Positions 1-5,137 of a stretch of 7,388 nt of DNA are shown here, one piece after another. The DNA is from DAIOHQ01 sp036744635 (lineage in GTDB: Bacteria; Planctomycetota; Phycisphaerae; Tepidisphaerales; Tepidisphaeraceae): assembly GCA_036744635.1 (NCBI GenBank), contig DAIOHQ010000246.1, positions 1 to 7,388 of the forward strand, read 5' to 3'. A model generated the notes under the pieces. The model saw nothing but the letters and a program-made list of their open reading frames with translations. It had not been told where the DNA came from and made no database searches. Both the position numbers and the translations under genes were made by a program. Numbering within the stretch: position 1 is the first letter of the stretch; every line of letters starts with the position of its first letter.

Positions 1-2
1 CT

Positions 3-341
3 TGGCGCTATCGCCAGGGGCGTTTTGACACGCGAACTGCGGAAGTCGGGCTAACGCTCCCGGCACTCGTCGCGTGCTCACTTGCCGGGTGCGGCCGAAG
101 ATCAGATGACACTGTCCCTTTGACATCCAAGCCAATGGATAAACCTGGCTATACCCCCATAAGCTGGACATTGCTGGCGGGCTTTGAATTCAACCAGATA
201 GACGGCACCCTCGCAGATGTGCCGGAGAAATATCGGAAACTGGACGGGCAACGTGTGATGTTGGTGGGGACAATGTGGGCATTTGGTGAAACTGGAACGG
301 TGCGGCGCTTCGCGTTGGTGCCGAAAAGACGAATCTGTTGA
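3..341 (+). CDS. DUF3299-like lipoprotein, 5' end outside window, C-terminus short
   Basis: The frame is open from the left edge to a TGA at 339-341. It contains no ATG, GTG or TTG before a TTG at 120, so the true start lies outside the window. Just before that TTG it encodes a hydrophobic stretch (VGLTLPALVACSLAGC) ending in an LAGC lipobox. This is the mark of a signal-peptidase II lipoprotein, so the TTG start would wrongly remove the signal. The mature part reads LAGFEFN, then VPEKYRKLDGQRVMLVGTM, then VRRFALVP. From memory this matches the DUF3299 pattern (proline, 'LDGK.V...G.M', then 'F.LV'). That family normally continues with a CCFG-type motif and a further 30-40 residues. Here the protein ends at RIC, so it is truncated or divergent. 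The function of DUF3299 is unknown. In planctomycetes I recall such genes next to ABC transporter genes, but none can be seen here. Confidence 0.6.
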   Translation, partial: WRYRQGRFDTRTAEVGLTLPALVACSLAGCGRRSDDTVPLTSKPMDKPGYTPISWTLLAGFEFNQIDGTLADVPEKYRKLDGQRVMLVGTMWAFGETGTVRRFALVPKRRIC

Positions 342-421
342 ACGCCGGCCGCTCAAACACGACTTTTCGAAGATGGGGCAGGCCGCCACAAACCCCAGCA
401 AGTAAGATTCCATAGTACACG

Positions 422-450
422 TTGACAGGTTGCGGCGGTGCCTGATAGAC
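422..450 (+). promoter_or_regulatory. Possible sigma70-type promoter of the HbpS-like gene
   Basis: A perfect -35 box TTGACA lies at 422-427. Around 444-450 is a weak -10 candidate (GATAGA or ATAGAC, spacing 16-17, only about 3 of 6 matches). It would give a leader of about 50 bases before the ATG at 511. The leader contains a short hairpin: CGGCCTG (463-469) pairs with CAGGCTG (473-479), with one G-T pair. The -35 box is convincing and the -10 box is not. Confidence 0.35.
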
Positions 451-499
451 AGAACATCCTCGCGGCCTGGTGCAGGCTGCCGGATGGAACTTTGTCTGG

Positions 500-505
500 A
501 AGGAG
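500..505 (+). promoter_or_regulatory. Ribosome binding site fixing the start of the HbpS-like gene
   Basis: AAGGAG lies 5 bases before the ATG at 511. It decides between this start and the in-frame GTG at 430, which would add 27 residues without hydrophobic character in front of a good signal peptide. Confidence 0.8.
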
Positions 506-510
506 TCATC

Positions 511-1068
511 ATGCGTCGATTGCAACTGTGTGGGGTGGCGGGAATGCTGGCAGTGGGCATTGTGTCGGGGATCTGGATGGCGTCGCCGACGCCGGTTGTG
601 CGGGCGGCCGACGAACCGGCGGAGCATCATCACGATCACATGATGCCCAAAGGGGAAGTTCTGGCGACGAAGGACATCAGTTCCGACCAGGCCCACGCGG
701 CCCTCATGAGCGCGATGAAAAAAGCCCAGGAGCTGAAGGTGAACATGGACATCGCCGTGGTGGATGCCGGGGGCAACCTCAAGGCGTTCATGCGCATGGA
801 CGGGGCCTGGCTGGGCAGCATCGACATCGCGATGAAGAAGGCCAAGACCGCCCGCTATTTTGACATGAACACCGGCGACATCGGCAAGCTGTCGCAGCCC
901 GGCCAGCCGCTCTACCAGATCGAAGTCTCCAATGGCGGGTTGATCACCTTCCCCGGCGGCGTTCCGCTGAAGAGCGGCGACACCGTCATCGGGGCCATTG
1001 GCGTGTCGGGATCGAGCGTGGAGAACGATCACGCCGTCGCCTCGGCGGGCGCTGAAGCGCTGAAGTGA
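511..1068 (+). CDS. Exported GlcG/HbpS-family (haem-binding type) protein
   Basis: The 185-residue product begins with a signal peptide: MRR, a hydrophobic core at about residues 5-25, and a likely cut after VRAA near residue 33. A His/Met-rich stretch (EHHHDHMM, 38-45) follows. The GlcG/HbpS domain (Pfam Haem_degrading, PF03928) fills the rest. It shows VVDAGGNL (83-90), RMDGAW (95-100), a Lys/Ala-rich helix ending KTAR (about 107-115), GGLITFPGGVPL (142-153), GAIGVSG (161-167) and an acidic END near 173. The length is normal for an exported family member. Streptomyces HbpS binds haem and acts as an extracellular redox sensor, while GlcG lies in glycolate operons without a settled function. 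No two-component or glycolate gene is adjacent, so the exact role is open. The His/Met stretch suggests metal contact, but that is inference. The gene appears monocistronic, with its own possible promoter, good RBS and terminator. Confidence 0.92.
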   Translation: MRRLQLCGVAGMLAVGIVSGIWMASPTPVVRAADEPAEHHHDHMMPKGEVLATKDISSDQAHAALMSAMKKAQELKVNMDIAVVDAGGNLKAFMRMDGAWLGSIDIAMKKAKTARYFDMNTGDIGKLSQPGQPLYQIEVSNGGLITFPGGVPLKSGDTVIGAIGVSGSSVENDHAVASAGAEALK

Positions 1069-1092
1069 ATCGTCAGGATATGAACGATCTTC

Positions 1093-1131
1093 ACCCCGGC
1101 CGGGCGCGTAGAGCGTCCCGCCGGGGTTTTT
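1093..1131 (+). terminator. Intrinsic terminator after the HbpS-like gene
   Basis: ACCCCGGC (1093-1100) pairs perfectly with GCCGGGGT (1120-1127). After one C-C mismatch the stem continues GGGCGC (1102-1107) with GCGTCC (1113-1118), including one G-T pair, around a 5-base loop. Five T residues follow directly (1127-1131). It lies 24 bases after the HbpS-like stop and ends about 75 bases before the deacetylase start, so it separates the two genes. Confidence 0.85.
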
Positions 1132-1205
1132 CTGCGGAATTTTCTGATGCTACGGTACTGACTTGTGGCCGTGCCAAACCGGGCATCGGCGAATACGATG
1201 GGATC

Positions 1206-2015
1206 ATGCTTGAGGCGTGGCAGGTTGCAGGAATGGCGGGACGATCGCTGGGCATCTGCGCGGCGCTGGGAGTGTCGGTCGGCATGTATGGCATGTTCGC
1301 CCCGCGAAGCAACCTGTGGGGAAAGGTGTACTATCGGGGGGCGGCGGACAGCGCACCGCGGGTGGCGCTGACGTTCGATGATGGCCCGTGTCCGGCCACG
1401 ACGCCGGCGGTGCTGGATGCGCTGGGGGAACTGGGCGCGAAGGGGACGTTTTTCGTGATCGGATCGCAGGCGCTGGCTCATCCGGAGATCGTGGCCCGCA
1501 TCGCGGCGGAGGGCCACATTGTCGCGAATCACAGTTTCGATCACGCCTATTACGGCACGATGCGGCGCTGGCGCTACTGGCGGCCACAGATTCGGCGGAC
1601 GGCGGATGCGATCGAGCAGATCATCGGCCGGCGCTCGGCGATGTTTCGGCCGCCGATGGGCTTCAAGACGCCGCACGTGATTCGCAGCGCCCGCGCGGAG
1701 GGACACGCGGTGATCACGTGGAGCCGGCGGGCGTTTGACAGCGTGATCGGCAGCCGAAGCTGGATATTGGGGAGGCTGGGATCGCGAACGCAGGCGGGGG
1801 AGATTGTGGCGCTGCACGACGGAAGCGACTGGCGGCGCGAACGCCGGAAAATGGGCATTATCGCAGAAGTCGTCAAGCCGCTGGTTATGCAACTGCGCGG
1901 GCGCGGGCTTGCGATTGCGCCATTGGATGAGCTTTTGAAATTGCCCGCGTACGCCGGTGGTCAGGCGCTGGTGGAGAACGCGGCTAACCACAGGTTTGCC
2001 GGCGCCGGATCCTGA
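1206..2015 (+). CDS. Polysaccharide deacetylase (NodB homology, CE4 family)
   Basis: The 269-residue product has a hydrophobic N-terminal segment (about residues 8-30), probably a membrane anchor or uncleaved signal. A compact NodB domain follows. Motif 1 is TFDDGP (56-61), with D58 as expected catalytic base and D59 as metal ligand. Motif 2 is HSFDH, with H109 and H113 as metal ligands. Motif 3 is RPPMG (148-152), motif 4 is the W172/D178 region (TWSRRAFD), and motif 5 is LHD with H204 and D205. All expected catalytic residues are present, so it should be an active metal-dependent deacetylase removing N- or O-acetyl groups from a cell-envelope or extracellular polysaccharide. The substrate cannot be told. 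The ATG at 1206 is chosen because an earlier in-frame GTG at 1065 overlaps the previous stop codon and would make the gene read through the terminator. No strong RBS is seen; ATG at 1233 is an alternative. The gene converges on the AI-2E-type transporter. Confidence 0.93.
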   Translation: MLEAWQVAGMAGRSLGICAALGVSVGMYGMFAPRSNLWGKVYYRGAADSAPRVALTFDDGPCPATTPAVLDALGELGAKGTFFVIGSQALAHPEIVARIAAEGHIVANHSFDHAYYGTMRRWRYWRPQIRRTADAIEQIIGRRSAMFRPPMGFKTPHVIRSARAEGHAVITWSRRAFDSVIGSRSWILGRLGSRTQAGEIVALHDGSDWRRERRKMGIIAEVVKPLVMQLRGRGLAIAPLDELLKLPAYAGGQALVENAANHRFAGAGS

Positions 2016-2041
2016 TGGGTGGGGCACGTTCATTCAGAATC

Positions 2042-2104
2042 TGTAGGGTGGGCGTACTCGCCCACCGTTTGCCGCACACGGTGGGCGAGTACGCCCACCC
2101 TACA
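2042..2104. repeat. Perfect 27-bp inverted repeat with nested palindromes
   Basis: The arms at 2042-2068 and 2078-2104 are exact reverse complements around a 9-base loop. Each arm is itself a hairpin: GGTGGGCG, TACT, CGCCCACC at 2047-2066, and GGTGGGCG, AGTA, CGCCCACC at 2080-2099. The outer ends read TGTAGGG and CCCTACA. It sits between the convergent stop codons of the deacetylase (2015) and the transporter (2152). It could block transcription from both sides, although no T-run follows either arm. The form resembles dispersed intergenic palindromes (REP/MITE-like) known from planctomycete and cyanobacterial genomes. A related unit lies at 3410-3429. Confidence 0.9.
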
Positions 2105-2151
2105 AGATGCCATTGCAGGCAAGAATGACCGCACCACTTCACCATCTCCGG

Positions 2152-3300
2152 CTACCGTTCGCTGAAATCGTCGACCGCCTCGCGCTGCGAGGCCAGCAGG
2201 GCTGCCCGCTGCAGCGCCTCGCGCTGTTCGCGGGGACGGACGTAGAGATGCTCCAGCAGGCTGCCGATGGTGACGTTGATGGGAATGGCGAGCATCAGCC
2301 CCGGCACGCCGAAAATCTTGCCCCACAGCACGACCGAAAAGAGGGTGACGGCGGGATGAATCTTCACGGCCCCGCGCATGATCATCGGCAGGATGAGATA
2401 GGCCTCGATGGACTGGACGATGGCGTAGATGATCAAAACTCCGACAACTGCCGGGCCGCTGTGCTCCTGGGTGGCGGCGAAGAGCAGCGCGATTCCGGCA
2501 GCGCAGGCCGGGCCGACGGTGGGGACGATCTCGGCCAGCCCTGACAGCAGCGCCAGCGGCAGGGCAAACTTCAAGCCGATCGAGAAATATCCGATGCACG
2601 AGGCGCTGAAGACGATGCACATGCTGATGAGCGTCCCCACCACCCAGCGGCGCAGGCGCGGGCCCAGGGTGTGGAGGATGTCCTGCACGCGCCCGCGATA
2701 GCGCGTGGAAACGATCATCACCGCCGGGCGCAATAGTCGTTCATCCGGATCGGCGAGCATGAAGATCGAGCCGATGAAAATGAACGCCAGCCAGATCAGG
2801 ATGGAAAACAGCACGTCGCCGCCGCGCGAGATGACGATGGTGCCGCTGCCGCCGGCGAAGAATTTCCAGGTGTTGGAGAGCAGAAGATCGACGGTGAGAG
2901 GGGTTTGGAGCTGCAGGTTGTCGCTCCATCTGGCGAGGTTCGCATCCATCGTCTCTTTGGTTTTCTGCCAGTCGTGAAACGGCTTTTGGATCTGGTTGGC
3001 CAGCGGCCAGGAGAGCGCCAGGAGGAGGGCGCCGACGGCCGCGATGAGGGATAGTCCAAGCACGGCCGCGGCGATGCCGCGCGGCCCGGGAAAGTAGCGC
3101 ACCAGCGGGTTGAGCGTGCTGGCGACGATCGCGGCGGCCAGCACCCCCAGCATGACCGTGCTCAGCTCATCGCGAAAGATGATGAAGATCACCAGCAGCA
3201 CAGCGCAGACGAAGAGGATGGTCAGCGGATAAACCCAGACCGGCTTGGCATGATCGGGATCGCGGCCGTGGCCGTCGAACGACGGGGATTCCATCGACAT
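2152..3300 (-). CDS. AI-2E family transporter (multi-pass membrane protein)
   Basis: The 382-residue product has about eight hydrophobic segments: roughly 21-42, 46-67, 75-100, 163-184, 219-241, 246-276, 284-305 and 316-350. A soluble loop of about 60 residues lies between the third and fourth, as is usual in PF01594. Family signatures are GLAEIVPTVGP (254-264), QSIEAYLILPMIMRGAVKIHP (296-316, given here in outline) and GVPGLMLAIP (331-340). The family is named for TqsA, reported to export autoinducer-2, but many members do other work, including Na+/H+ antiport. No quorum-sensing gene is near, so the substrate is unknown. The frame stays open to 3435, but the added 45 residues would cross two palindromes and look unlike a membrane protein. 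The start is therefore placed at ATG 3300, with ATG 3294 as an equal alternative; neither has a clear RBS. It lies downstream of the TPR gene on the same strand. Confidence 0.92.
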   Translation of the reverse strand: MSMESPSFDGHGRDPDHAKPVWVYPLTILFVCAVLLVIFIIFRDELSTVMLGVLAAAIVASTLNPLVRYFPGPRGIAAAVLGLSLIAAVGALLLALSWPLANQIQKPFHDWQKTKETMDANLARWSDNLQLQTPLTVDLLLSNTWKFFAGGSGTIVISRGGDVLFSILIWLAFIFIGSIFMLADPDERLLRPAVMIVSTRYRGRVQDILHTLGPRLRRWVVGTLISMCIVFSASCIGYFSIGLKFALPLALLSGLAEIVPTVGPACAAGIALLFAATQEHSGPAVVGVLIIYAIVQSIEAYLILPMIMRGAVKIHPAVTLFSVVLWGKIFGVPGLMLAIPINVTIGSLLEHLYVRPREQREALQRAALLASQREAVDDFSER

Positions 3301-3409
3301 GCGTGACAGGATAGACGGGGAAGAGAAATTCGCAAAATCGCGGGGAAGAGAGAGGGCGATTGAGGGTGCGCGACACTTGGGGCGGCTAGGGAGAATATGG
3401 CCGGATTCG

Positions 3410-3429
3410 GGTGGATGAGTACATCCACC
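3410..3429. repeat. Palindrome related to the 2042-2104 element
   Basis: GGTGGATG, AGTA, CATCCACC forms a perfect 8-bp hairpin with a 4-base loop. It has the same plan and loop as the right arm of the repeat at 2080-2099. Two neighbouring stem pairs are changed from GC to AT, and both changes are compensated on the other side. It lies between the TPR gene and the transporter gene. Confidence 0.75.
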
Positions 3430-3445
3430 GCTCATCCAGCCATGA

Positions 3446-3461
3446 CAGACAAGACTGTCTG
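3446..3461. repeat. Short intergenic hairpin, 6-bp stem
   Basis: CAGACA, AGAC, TGTCTG is a perfect 6-bp hairpin followed by CCCCACC. It lies 16 bases from the palindrome at 3410-3429, in the gap after the TPR stop codon. It may be part of a composite intergenic element or an mRNA processing signal. No T-run supports a terminator. Confidence 0.5.
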
Positions 3462-3514
3462 CCCCACCAAATCAAGAGACAGCCGCACCATTTCCCCGCC
3501 CGGGCCAGGGGCAG

Positions 3515-4858
3515 CTAGCGTTTGCCGCGGAGGAACAAGAGGGATCGCAGGCCGCGGGAAATGCGGTTCCAGACCTGGAGGGCGCGGAGTCGAAACTCAA
3601 TTTTCTGCAGGGCCAGATCGCCTGGCTCCAGGCGAAGGGCTTCGCGGGCCCAGTGCAGGGCGCGTTCGTATTGCCGCTGCTGCTCGAACGCCAGGGCGAG
3701 GTTGTGCATGGCCATGAGATTCCTGGGGTCGCGGCGCAGGGCTTCGTGGCAGGCGGCGATGCCATCGGAATATCGGCCGCGCACGAACTGGGCTACCGCC
3801 AGATTCTGCCATCCGTTGGTGTTCTGGGGTTCAAGCTGGATCAGGCGCTTGAGGCACGCCACTGCCAGGCGGCTTTCGCCACAGTCCATCAACTCGTTGG
3901 ATAACTCCAGCAAGATCTGCGGATCCTCCGGATGCAGCGTCAGCTCGCCGCGGAGATGGCGCCGGGCGTCATCGGGCCGATGCTGGCGATGATAGAGTTC
4001 GGCCAGTCGCAGATGCGCTCCCGGAAAGGTCGGATCGAGTTGCAGGGTCTTGGAAAATGCCTGGATCGCCTCCTCATCCCGTTCCCGCTCGGCCAGCCAG
4101 CGGCCATGGCAGTAATAGCCAGCCGGGTCTTCGGGGGAGAGTTCGATGGCGCGACGGAATTTTTCCCCGGCCTCGTCGACCCAGTCCATCTCCAGCAGCA
4201 AGTCGCCCAAGTCCAATAGAATCTGGGTGCTGCCGGGATCCTCGCGCAGCGCAGTCAGATAATGCCGCCGGGCGTGTTCCAGTTCATGCTTGCTCCACAT
4301 GGCTTCGGCGATGCGAACGTGGATTTCCGGGTTGGAGTCGTCGAGGTCGAGCGCCTGCTGCCAGCAGAAAATCGCCTTGTCGTATTGCCCGCGGGCGCTG
4401 AGACTGCACCCGATGTTGTAGTAGCAGTGCGGGCACTTTTCTTTATAGAGCCGGGCGAGATAGAACATCTCCTCGGCTTTTTCGTGATCGCCCAGCTCCG
4501 TATAGGTGATGATGCGATTGCAGTAGCTGGGCTCGAAGCTGGAATCGATGGATTGGATCTTTTCAAAGGTCGCCAGGGCATCGGCAAAGCGCCCGATGCG
4601 ATATAAATCTACCCCAAGATGGTTGAGCGCCTGCACATCTTCCGGCTCGATCTGCAGCGCCTCGCGATAGGCATCGATGGCCTCTTCCAGCCGATCCAGC
4701 TCATCCAATGTCAGTCCGATATTGAAGAGCCACCCGCTGTTGTAGGGATTGATTGCAACTGCGGCGCGCAGTTCCTCCAGGGCTTCCTGCCACTTGCGCT
4801 GCTCGAAGAGCTCCTGCGCCTTTTCCACCCGCTGCTCGGCATCGTACCAGTCGTTCAT
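3515..4858 (-). CDS. Cytoplasmic tetratricopeptide-repeat protein, 12 TPR units
   Basis: The 447-residue product has no signal peptide or membrane segment. From about residue 7 it is built of 12 TPR units. Units 2-12 are each exactly 34 residues (41-74, 75-108 and so on to 381-414) with no insertion. They show the usual pattern: a small residue at position 8, G or A in the first helix, A at position 20 and a Pro near the turn (INPYN, IEPED, LDPTF, LEPQN, LEPGD). A basic capping helix (415-447) ends in RGLRSLLFLRGKR. Such a superhelix binds other proteins, but the partner cannot be read from the sequence. A CPHC pair (C142, C145) with a further Cys at 151 sits at the junction of units 4 and 5 and could bind metal or form a disulfide. 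The start is the ATG at 4858, with only a weak purine stretch upstream. The transporter gene follows on the same strand after about 215 bases. Confidence 0.93.
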   Translation of the reverse strand: MNDWYDAEQRVEKAQELFEQRKWQEALEELRAAVAINPYNSGWLFNIGLTLDELDRLEEAIDAYREALQIEPEDVQALNHLGVDLYRIGRFADALATFEKIQSIDSSFEPSYCNRIITYTELGDHEKAEEMFYLARLYKEKCPHCYYNIGCSLSARGQYDKAIFCWQQALDLDDSNPEIHVRIAEAMWSKHELEHARRHYLTALREDPGSTQILLDLGDLLLEMDWVDEAGEKFRRAIELSPEDPAGYYCHGRWLAERERDEEAIQAFSKTLQLDPTFPGAHLRLAELYHRQHRPDDARRHLRGELTLHPEDPQILLELSNELMDCGESRLAVACLKRLIQLEPQNTNGWQNLAVAQFVRGRYSDGIAACHEALRRDPRNLMAMHNLALAFEQQRQYERALHWAREALRLEPGDLALQKIEFRLRALQVWNRISRGLRSLLFLRGKR

Positions 4859-4898
4859 GCGCCCGCTTCTGTCTTGACGGCTTCGGTCGTTCTCGTCA

Positions 4899-4920
4899 CT
4901 GCGTATTTAATCTTACGCAG
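4899..4920. promoter_or_regulatory. Operator-like inverted repeat in divergent control region
   Basis: CTGCGTA (4899-4905) and TACGCAG (4914-4920) are a perfect 7-bp inverted repeat around an AT-rich 8-base spacer (TTTAATCT). It lies about 40 bases upstream of the TPR start and covers the possible -10 box of that gene. The size and AT-rich centre suit a dimeric regulator. A small mRNA hairpin is the alternative reading. Confidence 0.45.
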
Positions 4921-4933
4921 CGAATTGCCGCAA
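4905..4933 (-). promoter_or_regulatory. Possible promoter of the TPR gene
   Basis: Read on the minus strand, TTGCGG (4933-4928) and TTAAAT (4910-4905) are separated by 17 bases. The match to consensus is moderate (3 and 4 of 6). The -10 box falls within the inverted repeat at 4899-4920. The leader would be about 40 bases. Confidence 0.3.
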
Positions 4934-4950
4934 GGGAATCCAAGTGGCCG

Positions 4951-4977
4951 GGGACATCTTTCAGTCCAACATAAAAT
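4951..4977 (+). promoter_or_regulatory. Weak promoter candidate for the HEAT-repeat gene
   Basis: TAAAAT (4972-4977) matches the -10 consensus in 5 of 6 bases. The best -35 nearby is GGGACA (4951-4956, 4 of 6), with a short 15-base spacer. It would leave a leader of about 150 bases to the chosen start at 5138, or less if translation begins earlier. Confidence 0.22.
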
Positions 4978-5137
4978 ACGGTAACTTCCGCCATACGACG
5001 ATAAACGAGTAGTTCGGGATCGTTTGTCTCTTAGAGCAGCGGCGCAGTCGAACTTTGGACCGATAACGTCCGGCAACGGAGCCTGGGTGTCGGAGATTCC
5101 ATCGCGATTGCCCCGTCTCCAGCACAGGGCGTCACTG

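Noticed and set aside
120..341. TTG start for the DUF3299-like protein
   Set aside because: The frame is open upstream and encodes a lipobox signal peptide directly before this codon, so the gene must start outside the window.
190..1032. 280-codon minus-strand frame opposite the HbpS-like gene
   Set aside because: It is antisense to a well-recognised domain and runs across the intergenic region; the product shows no family pattern.
1065..1205. GTG start at 1065 for the deacetylase, overlapping the previous stop
   Set aside because: It would place a strong intrinsic terminator inside the coding region, and the added 47 residues do not look like protein of this family.
1029..2033. 334-codon minus-strand frame opposite the deacetylase
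   Set aside because: The plus-strand frame carries all five NodB motifs; the antisense product is Arg/Pro/His-rich and featureless.
2152..3300. Quorum-sensing role for the transporter
   Set aside because: The family name suggests it, but no LuxS-type or sensor gene is near and many members transport other substrates.
3301..3435. Upstream extension of the AI-2E transporter frame
   Set aside because: The extra 45 residues cover intergenic palindromes and lie outside the family's usual N-terminus; ATG 3300 or 3294 gives a normal length.
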